Notes under the pieces: model-generated
Told to the model about the DNA's origin: nothing
Seen by the model: the letters and a program-made list of their open reading frames with translations, nothing else
Databases searched by the model: none
Part shown: piece by piece, positions 1 through 12,200 of the stretch
Numbering within the stretch: the stretch's first letter is position 1
Layout of the letters: the number at the start of each line of letters is the position of its first letter
Program-made: the position numbers and the translations under genes
Source: Amphiura filiformis
Taxonomy: Eukaryota > Echinodermata > Ophiuroidea > Amphilepidida > Amphiuridae
Assembly (NCBI RefSeq): GCF_039555335.1
Contig: NC_092642.1
Coordinates: 57,577,776 to 57,641,775 of the forward strand
DNA length: 64,000 bases
Direction: 5' to 3'

Positions 1-370
1 TTCTCAAGTAGCCCAATTTTTAAGCTTCAAAAAAGCGCCTAATACCGGATATTTGGGCGGATTTACCCAATTTAGAACATAAAACACCCAATTGGGCGGA
101 AAAGCACTTGACTTTGAAACTTCCGGTACTTACTGGGAAGTTACTGACCGATCAATAAATGGTCACAAAACCCATTGTAATTTCAATTTGGAGCTTCAAA
201 GACTCAAAACCTTTATAAATCGGCTAAATTGAAAGGAAAATACATCAAATTAGTGCCGCGGCCTGAGACTGGCAAAAGTAGCCCAATTTTAGACAAGGAG
301 CGGCATGCTTTTTTGAGTAGCGGCAAGTGATCGCCAAGTAGCCCAATTGTGCGCCTAAGGCGCGGCGTTG
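1..370. repeat. AGTAGCCCAATTTT-repeat fragment
   Basis: GTAGCCCAATTTT recurs at 8, 280 and 338, with GGGCGGA blocks. The motif resembles the interior of the MITE at 59833 (GTAGCCCAATTGGCAG). It is truncated by the window edge. Confidence 0.4.
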
Positions 371-1520
371 GCATCACTGAGTATGATAAGCATTCCTCCG
401 ACACAAGGCAGCCATTGCACACACAATATGACATTGTTGCATTCACATAAAGCTGCCATTTACACAAGTAGATATATAATGCAGCCTGTATGTGTTATTT
501 ACAGAATTTTCTGTGGTGCTTAAACAGTATCTTCCCCTTATAGACAACATGGATTGTTTTTGAAGAATCGATACTTTTGTTGCATCTTCCCCTTTTTGTT
601 TTGTTTGTGGTTTAGATTGAAGTTGCATTCAGTGCCATATGAGGGGTGGGGTTGTTTTACTCCTCCCCCCCCTTTATAACTGACCCCTGGTATGCCCTTG
701 CTTGAGGGTATAATACCATATTTCATGGAGCTCAGTAGATTTATTAAATTCCCAATAAAAACTGTAAACTTGAGTGAGTGCATTGTTACCTTTCTGGCAA
801 ATCAGTAAAGCCTATAAGGTTGAATGTCAAATAATAATCTATTCACATATTTGAATTATACATTTTTTGTAATTTTTCATACAGAAACAGTTTTGCAAAA
901 CAGCGAGATGTTGCCAGATATTGTGTAAGAGATTTACGATGTAAAGGATAGAATTGCCTTAAAAGTTAACCATTCCAAAAATCATGTGTCAGTCAGTAAA
1001 TCAGAAATGCATAAATGTTTGTTATGCTATTTTTGTATGAATTATATGCATTTTAAACTGAATAAAGCACTCAAAACATGGATATTTTACATATTTGGCA
1101 CAAATTTTAATATCATTATGCATAGCCACATTTAACAGTATTCAATATATTATTAAACAGCTTCAGCTGTATATAGACGACTTGTTTTACATGTACAAAA
1201 TATGTTTTCTGTACAAGAGATGTTCTGTAATTTATACACTTATATTTCATGTAAGATAGGTAATGTTTTAATGTAACCTTTCCAAGGAGAAATACTGCTT
1301 GAGTGCAGCATAATGGTTATATTCACTCGGTCGGACATCTGGGAACATTGTCCCCTTTGCACAAGCGTGCGCATAGCAACCAGCTCAAGAAAGGGGAACT
1401 GAACATGCGCTGCACATGCGCACACTGGTTTTACAAGGCTATTTCCCCTTTGTAACGTCAGCCCGACCAAGAGAATCCTAAAAACTGCACAAAAAGTAAC
1501 ACAGCTGTTAAAAATATGCT
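371..1520. other. intergenic sequence
   Basis: AT-rich. A small inverted repeat at about 1320-1475 (TTCACTCGGTCGGAC / GCCCGACCAAGAGAA) is the only structure seen. Confidence 0.4.
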
Positions 1521-1866
1521 TCAGAACTATTTAATCCTATTCACAATATTGTAAGATAGACCGAAGGGTGGTTTTAAACACACAGTTTAATATCCAATAC
1601 GTCCAATGTCGTTAAATGTTCGCAACACAGTAGTGATTTTAAACAAAAAAACATAAATTCAAAAGTTGCCGTTATTTGTATTGATTTGAATTCAGTGTGA
1701 AGATAATGGTGTATTTTATATGCCACAATGCTTTCGTAATAACCACTGCTCGCTGAAAACGGCAACTTTTAAATTCAGGTCTTTTTCTTCAAAAACACCA
1801 CTGTTGCTTAAATGAACCATCCTCCTTTCTATGTTATAATATTGTGAATACGATTAATAGTTCTGA
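1521..1866. repeat. foldback/MITE element, 346 bp
   Basis: Long imperfect inverted repeat. TCAGAACTATT...TATTCACAATATTGTAA at the left is complemented at the right end, and an inner arm contains AATTCAAAAGTTGCCGTT and its complement. No coding content. Confidence 0.7.
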
Positions 1867-4628
1867 AACCATAGGTGTATTTATAATGTTCACGTTACTT
1901 TTGGTGAGGTCTTTATTAAGCTGTCTCTACCACAGTACCATTTTTGATGATATCGTCATGATTTTACGTAATGCTGAATAACAATCGCATGTGATTTACA
2001 TGATCGCTGAAAACAAGTAGCAGCCAAGGCAAAAACCGGGTAACATTTTATTATTTATAAAAATGTAATGCCACCCTCTGTTGATTGTACAAAAGGGATA
2101 TGGATGCTTTATAGGGCAATATGTGGTAATCACAACATACATCTGGTTTTATCGGCAAAGTGATGCATCATGTAAACACCAAATCGCTACCACCTAACTT
2201 GCACTTACTGAACATACAAGTTCAAGTCTCTTGATTTGAACAAACACTACCAATGTATGATTGCTGGTTTTTGTCTTTCAATAATTTGTTTGCAACTGCT
2301 AGTATGGACTTAAAGGCCCATTCAGTGATTTGCTGACCCGGACGATCGTAAAAATCAAGAAAATTCAGATTTTGGTACTTTTGTCATTGTCATAAATGTG
2401 TTAACATAGCCTGTTAGTGGTTCAGCCGAAAGCTGTGTATTTAAGACAAAAATAAGGAATTTATATGAATCTGTAATTTAGATACTGACAGTATCTAAAT
2501 TAGCTACATGTATTTGAATGGGGCTTCAACTTCTTCAATACTGTTGTTTTCTTTGTTTTTTTCCCAAATTTTTCATTTCAAAAATACCAAATGACAATTT
2601 GGATAACTTATCCTTCACATTGAAAGCAATTTATGAACAATTTTTTTTACACTTTCACTGGGATCACTGAATGGGTCTTTAACTGTGACCATAATACAAC
2701 CATAGAATCAAACAGGAATATAATGTTATGAAAACACGCCTTTAGCATGCCACCCATGAAGGGGAAGCAGTTTGAACCGTTTTGCCATGCACCTGTAAAA
2801 TGATCTGCGCCAAGTATTACATCTGCCAACCTTGCAACAGGCATAAGTCATCAAAAACTTGTATTTTATCATTAATGTTATTTATACAAGCAGCAAATTA
2901 TTACGACTTGTTTGCTGTTGATAAAGATCTCATTGCGCTGAAATTCTCTAGCGTAACAGATATTTTAAATTGGATGAAGTGTTACATTGTTTTATTTAGA
3001 TACTTTCATTTCATGAACAAGCTGCCCAATTAATATCAAGATAGAAAATCTGCAAGGTTTATGTAACATTTATTGGTTACTCATAAGAGAGTACCCACAG
3101 TTGAGGTTACTCACAGTGAGCATACTTAGTATGTGTTCATACTCGGTATGCAGTGAGTTTACTCACAAGGAGCATACTCTGCATTTACATGCAGAGAGTT
3201 CAGTCTACATCTCTGCATTTACTCGCAATTATGTTTACTCACAGGGAGCATAGCAAATCAGATATGGCATGTTTCCATGTGAGGGCAGATTTACTGTCAG
3301 GAGTTTACTCAGTAATAACCAGTAATTACAGTTTACTAATTTGATTATAACAATGATTTAGTCTAGTGTATCCTTTATGTAAGCATAAAGAAATGTAGCT
3401 TATTGTCAGACTTGATTACACAGCTGTAGAATCTATCTTGATACTTGGATAACATGATTACATGGAGGTGATTCCTAATAAAAGTCTTATACTTTCTTAT
3501 AGCAGCAGTCATACACTATAACACTATGGGCTTCCCAAACTGTGAGTCACAATCATTTCAGGGAGTTGTGGACCTTGACTGAAAAGGGGAAAGAAAAGGA
3601 TATAAAAATAAAAGGAGGAGAAATGATGTGTAATTAAAAATAGACACCTCCTTAAAGAGGAAATTGCTGAAGTCCCCTTTAGTTTCAGTCTCTCATCACA
3701 GTACATCAAAGTGCATGGTACCAATACTGGAAGTCAGTTCAGACCCAAGATATCCAGTTTCCACACCAATTTTGACAGACTTTGTACAAGTAAGTAGGCA
3801 TACACATCACATTAGTTTCCATAACAACATGTTTTGCTGTGGGTTTTGCCGTATTTTTCACATGAAATTTGGGTCTTGGGGGAAAGTTTGAGAAGCCCTG
3901 CATAATACTATCTCCTACCTCATTATGTATAGTTTATCGCCATACCTTGGGTAAAAATAGAACTATATAAAAAAATAATTTTATTTGCTACAAGCAAGAT
4001 AAGACTGGTATTACTAAACAAAAACCTCTTACTTCTTTGAAAACTAGTTTATTAGCAAAGAAGTCTGTTGTTTTTCACTGAAAATAAAATGATATTTGAA
4101 TGAAGATGAACTTTATTCACAATTTATGTCAATAAAACAGATTATAAATTTATTTAAAATTTTATATTAGAACAAACTAAGAACAAAAACATACCGGTAA
4201 TTTGTATTGTGGCAAGTGTAAATCTGTCTCCCCGTTTTTTGAATATAGACATTTAATTCATCTCCTTGGAATATAGCCATTTAGAGTGTTTCTAGTATAT
4301 TTTTTTGTTATTTTTGTGAATCAGAATGTATCTATATTAAATATGACAATGGGAAGAAGTAATGAGCTCATTAGCTTATTATATCTGTACTTTGCAGCCA
4401 TAGAAGAAATAAATGTATCAATTCTAAGATGTGTGTTTGAAGCATTTTTATTTATTGTTTGACATCTTTGGCAGACTGCTGAATGTCGATTCTATTCTTT
4501 GCTAAACTCATATTATGCATGAATTCTCTTTAATTAGGGAACAAGGCATCTCTGGTAGAGAGCAGCATCTTAATAATTTATCAGTGATTCGGCATGATAA
4601 GCGAGTGAAAGAGGCCAGCATACAGGGG
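1867..4628. other. intergenic sequence
   Basis: No gene. 3060-3330 has degenerate repeats around TTACTCACAGNGAGCATA. 3531-3900 is bounded by GGGCTTCCCAAACT and AGTTTGAGAAGCCCT, a possible old hAT element without a clean target duplication. Confidence 0.4.
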
Positions 4629-4834
4629 TAGAGGTAGTCATTGTGACGTCAACGCCGCCATCTTGTGGGTACAGAGTGCCTTGCTGCTAAGATCACCGCG
4701 TTGACGCTTGACTGAAGAGGTGCGTCACGCGCTGCGACTTCTGCGTAATCGGGGGCGTAATGTCTAACGCATGACATGCAGAACGGCAGTACCCACAAGA
4801 TGGCGGATCCCGCGGAAAAGGCTGACGGCCTCTA
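4629..4834. mobile_element. MITE with CGCCATCTTGTGGGTAC inner arms, copy 1
   Basis: Outer ends TAGAGG..GTCA and TGACGGCCTCTA and inner arms GCCGCCATCTTGTGGGTAC / GTACCCACAAGATGGCGG are inverted. A second copy lies at 20880-21088. Confidence 0.75.
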
Positions 4835-4868
4835 TAGTGCAGTGCCATGCAGATGCCACCTGATCCCC

Positions 4869-5252
4869 AATAAGCCCTTTCGCAATTTCGAAAATTGCAA
4901 CCGCGCATGCTCAGACATCGTCACACAGTTCTTCAACGAGAGATAAACACGAGGAGGCTGCAGTGCGTTTTCAATGCGGTGAACTGTGCCGTTTGCATAA
5001 AAACATCTTGTACTGGAATTATGCCGATTATTTTGTCTTTATTTCTTCATGATACATTGTATTTGATTAAATATATTGATATCATGAAGAAATAAAGACA
5101 AAATAAATGGCAAAATCCCAGTACAAGATGTTTTATGCAAACGCACAGTTCACCGCATTGAAATGTACAGTAGCCTCATCGTGTTTATCTCCAATGTTAT
5201 CGGCAAATATTACCCATGATGCACCATGATCTGAAATTGCGAATGGGCTTAT
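4869..5252. repeat. foldback element, 384 bp
   Basis: Arms of about 180 bp pair from AATAAGCCC at the left to GGGCTTATT at the right. The inner arms end in TTGTCTTTATTTCTTCATGA and its complement around a short AT-rich loop. Confidence 0.8.
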
Positions 5253-5287
5253 TCAAGAGAATTTATCCGTAACATGAATTTAGCAAT

Positions 5288-5566
5288 GGGCTATTCCATT
5301 TAAAATCCACACTACCCCTGTGGAAGATTTAGCTGAAATCTTCCACAGAGGGAGTGTAAGTTTTGAATATAATAGATAATTGGGTAACTTCCATTTGATA
5401 TACTCACTCCAGTTGCGGAAGATATAGGCAAAGCCATTATAAAGGGGGAGTATGGGTTTCAAAATGATTAACTCTGACCAATTACATTTGAAAAACTTAC
5501 TCCCCCTATTGAAGGTATTTCCAAAATCTTCCACAGGGGTAGTGTGGATTTTAACTGGAATAGCCC
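5288..5566. mobile_element. GGGCTATTCC-family MITE, copy 1
   Basis: Inverted ends GGGCTATTCC...AATCCACACTACCCCTGTGG. Inner arms carry CTTCCACAG. Six related copies occur in this window. Confidence 0.85.
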
Positions 5567-6130
5567 AATGTAGATGAGGAGATAACATGTGTTATTATCT
5601 GTTCCAGCTTTGATGACACCTCTGTCACTTCAAAGAGGTATTGGAGTGATTTGATGAGACAGGTGCCTTGTTCAATTCTTAGCAAATCAATACGCCATTG
5701 ATTGCAGATTTATTTGCTCCATTGTATTCACATCCACAAACCTTAGTATGAATGGAATTTGTCCAGGGTGATGTCATCATGAGGTGTCACTGTGGCTGGA
5801 TCGTACGTATAATTGGGACTGGTTCCTTGATATGCTTGAGGTAACAACACATGACCACTGACTTTGATGAACCTTTTGCCCTACTTGTGTCAAGTTTTGG
5901 ATGTACAGGCTATTACCAATTACAGAATGGTTTTTATAAGTGAACTTCGCTTGGCCTCAACATGAACACCACCAATACATGAAGGTTCCCATAGTGTAGT
6001 TATGACATAAGTTTGGTTGCAATAGGATTTGATCCATTCATAAACCAAATACAAAGCAAAAGTCAAACATAATGGTTCCTAGACACTCACGCTGTCTGCC
6101 ATAAGGACTCCTTCAGACAGTGCACCCATA

Positions 6131-6202
6131 TCATAGTCCCTCTGGAAATTGCAATGCTTCTCTTATCCATTCATTTCTCCTAGCTGACTGCAGCAACCCG
6201 TC
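6131..6202 (-). CDS. WDR41: WDR41 last coding exon
   Basis: 72 nt after a strong acceptor (TTTTCATTTCAG). It encodes DGLLQSARRNEWIREALQFP, EGL and a stop. It follows LVILWK in frame and has the length and helical character of the human tail (NGERESGLRSLRLFQKLEEN...). Similarity is weak, so support comes from phase, acceptor strength, and the GC donor upstream. Confidence 0.6.
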   Translation of the reverse strand, partial: DGLLQSARRNEWIREALQFPEGL

Positions 6203-9200
6203 CTGAAATGAAAATAGTTGTGGTGATGATATTGAAATCTAGTTGGATCTTAACTAAAGTTGTCCCTGCACACGCAGCAAAAATACTTGCAGAATTCAAA
6301 ACCTCGACACATATGCCACTGTTTTTCAATAACAATTGTTGGCTGAACAATATTATAGCTTGAATTGAATTCCAAACTCCACACATTTACACCCTTTACC
6401 TTTTAAACAACACATTCCACTTTTTCGTAACTAAAACCAATCTTCAACACTTTCATGACCTGGTGACCTTTTAATGGATTTGCCATGCCCAAATCAAAAT
6501 TCCATGACATTTACATGCCTTCTGCCATTAAACAAAAAAAATCCAGACTTTTCCCAACTCTGTGGAAGCCCTGTCTACTTGGTTACACTTTTATATTTTT
6601 GTATGTTTTGGTTCATCTACTTGCCTTCCACAAAATGACCAGTCCATCGGCCACACCACAACTGACCATTCCTTCGTCCCTGAAGTCCAATACCATTCGT
6701 ACTGCTCCAGAATGAGCCACACACTCACCAAGCAAATGCAGAGATGGTCCTTCTTTTGGATGATGCTTGGAGTCCACGCTAGCAGGATGAATAGTACTGG
6801 AAAAAGAAAACAAATTAGCACAATTAAATTTGGAGGTTTTTGTTTTGAGCTAGTCCAGCATCATTCTTAATAGCAGAGAGTAAGGGCTAGTATGATGTTT
6901 GCTGCTGGTACATGTAAACTGTATGAATGCATCCTACAATGTAGAATGTAGTATTCATTTTACATGTATTGGTTGCAAAGGGCATGCAAAATATCAACTT
7001 ACATACAACTAGCCCTGATATATGCATTTGGACAACAATACCTTCATTGTGAAGGGTATATCATACCAACAGTCACAGTGTGCGATTTAAAAATTGCTAG
7101 TGATCAAATACTGGTCGCGTTGCCATAATCAAAATCAAACATGACCGACTCAAGTGCCTTCAGTGCGCCAATTACAGGATTCAGTTTTTGCCAGCAAAAA
7201 CCTGTTTTCCTGCCCGTAGCCAGGATTATTGGGGGCAGGGTCTTAGCTAGCCACCCGTCTGGCCGTCATTTTAGACGGGGAGCTTGCCCCTGGGACGGGC
7301 AAAATTAATGCCTTTGACAGATGCTATATTATAAATTGTATGTTTTGAGAAGCTAATTGACCTTTTTAGTAGACAAGATTTGTAGAACAAGGCCACATTA
7401 GCATATATTTGAACTCTTTGAACCCCCAATGGGCTATAGACAGCTGGTAAATGTTTTAAAGGTCAAATTAGGACAGGCAATTTTATACAAATGACGGGCA
7501 ACCCTCAATTTCTAGCTAAGACCCTGATTGGGGGTGGGGTGCGATGAGTTAAAAAGTGCACCTTATGAATTTTTCTTCAAAAAAGGGCTGATTTTCAATA
7601 TATTTTTTTATAGAAAAAGTCAACTTTTCCTTTCCCAAGATAGACAGATTGGACCCCCCCCCCAACACCTGCTACAGCTCTGCTTTTCACTAGGGACTTG
7701 TTTGGGATATGTGTAACGCAATATTTCATAAATTCATATTATTCAACTGTCACTATTTTTCAAATGATATAAAATAGAAATTATGAATTAATGGGAAGAG
7801 AATATTGTATTACCACTACCTTGTTCCCAGTAGTTTCTCTAATGTGCTTTGGTTGGCTGGTTTCTCTGTGCTATGTTCCTGAGGTAGGCCTGCTTGAGGC
7901 TTGGCTCCCCATAATCGGATGGTCCCATCTTCTGAACTTGTGGCCAGAAACATACTGAAACAAACAATAGCATGAATAAATAAACCAGACTTTCATGTTA
8001 TGGAGATAAACAAACAAAAGGTTTGATAACATCCTCCTATAAACGAATCTCCATTCCTTAAGCAGTTGCCCAGAGCAGTTGAAACCATCCCCCTTCCCTG
8101 AAACGCAAGTGTGAAATGTTAAAAATTCCAACCCAATAAGTCAACTTTGGGTAGATCCTTCATGTAATTATTTCGCATAAGCTAATCCTAATCATAACCC
8201 TAATCCTGACCCTAACCTTAACCCTAACCCTAATCCTAACCCTAAACTAACCCTAACCCTAATTTCGTGTATAATTACATGAAGGAGTAACCCAACTTGG
8301 ACCAAAATATATTAACTAGTCGTTTACTAATGTAAGCAGACTTTTAAACCCTAACAAAATGACTTTGTTTGTTCCCTCCCTTACCTATCATATACCAGAC
8401 ATAGATGTAGAATTCTTGAGTAATGCGCCTTTTCTCTCTCAATTATTGTCTCTCCAGAGACGATATCATACAGACAGAAACCACAACCAATTGCAGCTAG
8501 CAGGTACTTCTACATTGCAACAACAAAGAGACGAATATCAAATTAATAACCATGAATATTTACTAATAAAAAGATTAGTATGGAGCCTATAAAACTTGTA
8601 GTTGTTGAGATCAGTTACGTAATAAAAATGGGGTTCAGCAAATTTTCTCAGATTATTTTTGTTGACTGTCTCTAACCCATATGACAACAGACAGCTAATC
8701 TGATACAGCAGAGGTAGGTGGACGGGACATACACAGATCAGAATAAAAATAAATTAAAGAGCAAAGAAAAAACTAAAAAGAAAGAAAAGAAAAGGAAAAA
8801 ACTAAGATTAAAACAAATTACTATCACAGAGCCCTGAGGCTAATAATGTTACAATAAATCCCAACAAAATCCACTTATTCTGACACTAATCTTGCAGCTT
8901 AATCCTTATCCTGATCCCAATCGTAAGCCTAATAGTACCGCCTTTTTTTGGAGGATGGCACCCCTGTTATCTTCCGTACCTCTTTAATAAACATCATATG
9001 TTGCACACTGTAAGGATAGCCCTGCTTGTAATACTCCTTGACTGGGTGAAGTTCCTTGGATAAAGTCAACTTGTGTCTATTCCAAATCTTTATAGAACCA
9101 TCTAATGAGGCTGTGCCAAAGAAATTCTCTGAAATCATGAAGAATAAGGGTTTTAAAAAAGATGTCAGTATTTTACAAGTCATTTTCTGCTCATACATAC

Positions 9201-12200
9201 TCAACATTTGCTGACTGTACTTCATCAAAATAATAACAAATCTATCATTATGTAGCATTCTTCTTGTGATTTTCCTGACATTTTTCAATCAAACCATAAT
9301 TATTTGATAAAGGTCATAAATACTCGGCAACAAGAAAGTTTGGTGACGTCATCAAAACCAGACAAGGGTGTTGCCGGTTCTAAAAACATCTAGAAACACC
9401 AGTACCAGAGTGAACAAGATTCCTGAAAGGAATTTAAATATTTCTGAGTGAGTAGTATCATTTTAATTGGATCTGAAAAAGAACGTTTATCAATCAAATG
9501 GACTATGAATGATCCTGATGAATCTGTTTCAAGAACAAACCACAATCACTAAGGAGCCAGGCATTAACATTGTTTTTGACCAGCACACATGCTCTTAGAC
9601 AGCGTCAACATTCATGCATGACAACATATAATTTCAAAACTCACCTCCTACTAAAATCATGCATGTGATATTCTCTTTATGAATGGGTACAAGTTTCTTG
9701 AGCCGTTCTAGTTGATAGGTGGTACCCCCGTGCATGTCAGGTGCAGGGGTTATGATACATACTTCTAGTGTTGATCCTGAGGCGACTACTAGATGATCTT
9801 TGGTTATTACCAATATGTGGCTAATATCAGCTAGAAGAGAGAAGGAGAGAAATCATTGAGAAAAACATTAAATTTTCATAACCTCATGAATATAAATGTA
9901 TGCAGCAAGTGCGATCCAATCAAAAGAATTTGTTAGCCTGAATGTGCATAGTCATTCAGATTTCTCAAAGACTCCTGTAACACGGTGCTCGTCACAGGAA
10001 CAGGATATAATGGCATCTGTCCACACATACCTGTATGCACTAAATGTCATGGCAATGCACAACCCCTCCCCCGAAAAACACCTTGGCCCAAAATGAAACC
10101 CTCTGATTTCATACAATGACCTTAAAATAGACGATGCACAGTTATTATTGTCTAATCCAACATCCACAAATAAAAAACTAGACAAAACCTCAAAAATGTG
10201 CTTTAATAGAGCAGAATTGAGAATCCTATTTACCCAATTTAGTGTGCTGATTTCAAGCTGTATTGTGCTTTTATGACCTTTACAATGATCCAGTAATATA
10301 TAGAGGGTAAAAAATTGAAACAATTATGCAAAATATCACACCAAAGATATTTTTTAATTTCAAATTTTACCTTCTTCACTAAGTTTAAGCGTGTTCAACA
10401 GCTGACCTTCCAGATTCCACAGGCATAGTTCAATTCCACCAGAGCAAAATAATTCTAATTCTTCTAAACATGATAATACCTGAAAATTAAGGTGAATAAA
10501 TACAATGTTTATTCCCACATGCAATTTAGTTACAGGTGTGACAGGGAGGGAGGGATCAGCCTGGCAACAAAACTTATTAAAATGCTACATTTATTGCTTC
10601 ATCGAACATCTGGATTGCTCCTTCAAAGATAATGGCATGGTTTTATTTATTTATTTATTTATTTCTTATTTAACCTGGGGTGACCAATCAATGCACTGGC
10701 ACTGTTCTCCCTTGGTTCCCAGGACTTCCCATCACCATCATGTACATATTCAATGTGGTCAAGTCATTGAATCAAGTGAGTTGCCTTATGACTTGTTAAA
10801 CACTTAATGTACATGTACTGGTAGGATTAAAATGATTCTTTATATGTTAAGATTTGCAACTGGAACTTCTGGCTCTTATGTTATTTGGAACTCTTGACCA
10901 ACTATTTTATGCTTTGGTGCCAACAGTTTAGTTACTTTTAAAGCTCAGTTTGTAAGAGCATATGGTCCAGATTGAAATCCAGAGATTCTAGGTTCAAAGA
11001 TGTATTATTGAATTAATTCCCTGTCAATGACTATTTTTCCATTCCTAAAAAGTAATACCATAAATCTGTATGCATGTACTTTAAGTTTTCAAGTTTTAAA
11101 AAACAATAACTGAGAACTGTGAAAACAATAATTACTGCTTTTCTCTTCTCTATTTGTTAGAATTAATCAATATCCTTTCAATATCATTTCTAATTAATGT
11201 TTGGAATCTTGGACCAATATAAATCTACTATCAATAATACCACATCCAACAGTGCCCATGTGATAATTGGTGGCTGAAGAAAGTCGAGCGAATTTCAGGT
11301 ATTTTAGCTGTTTAGAGAACAAAGAATTGTTAGAATATAATCTATTATGCTTCATGGTCCTTGACAGTGCAGTGTTAAGAGTGAGTGTCCTAGAAATCAA
11401 GAGGTCTGGGGTTCAAATCCCAATCCCTGATGATACACATCTGTAACTTGCCTTTATTGCACTATTATGTTGAGATATCCTCATACATTCTCCTGTGTTG
11501 GCATTCCACATGCAAATCTTTTTATCTGATGATCCGGTCAAAAATCGTTCCTCTCTGTCCTCATAGTAATCTGGGTATTTGTAGACTGGTGGCAGCAGAC
11601 ATGCGCAGGTTATTGGCAATGTATGCGTGGACAGAGTGAAAAGCTTGCGACCTAGCTTCACATCCCAGATGATGATAGTGTTATCATCACCAGCGGAAGC
11701 AAACCTAAAAAATAAACACAGGCACAAAAAAATGTTAAACACATTCAATTCAACAATATTATTACCATATACAAGCTATATTAACTTATTTTGTAATTTT
11801 TGGTCCTTGCCAATAAGGCTATACTCCTCTGTTCGATGAAATTTGAAATGTTTAGCAAACTTAGACAGAAGACATTTCTTTATGATTTGTATAAAAAACA
11901 AATTTAAAATTCATCATATCTTAAAATAAAAATTAAAACCTCAAGTGTAATTTGTTGTATTTCAAGATAAAGAGATTGTGATTTTTAAATCACAATCTCT
12001 TTATCTTGAAATACTTCTTCCCTAATTATAAATGTACATATGATCCGGCAAGGGCTGATTTCAACCATTATAGCATTTGCTAAGAACTGGGCTGCTTTTG
12101 TAAAGAGAAAATTATGTTATCCTATTCAAAACAACTTTGTGGCATTTGTACATATCTATATGGGACCCGGGGGGGTCACTCCCATTGTGGCCTGTACACC

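Noticed and set aside
6613..6624. WDR41 ending ASR-stop right after LVILWK
   Set aside because: An ideal GC donor falls exactly after the conserved LWK and splices in phase to a strong acceptor with a plausible tail. Retained-intron transcripts remain possible.
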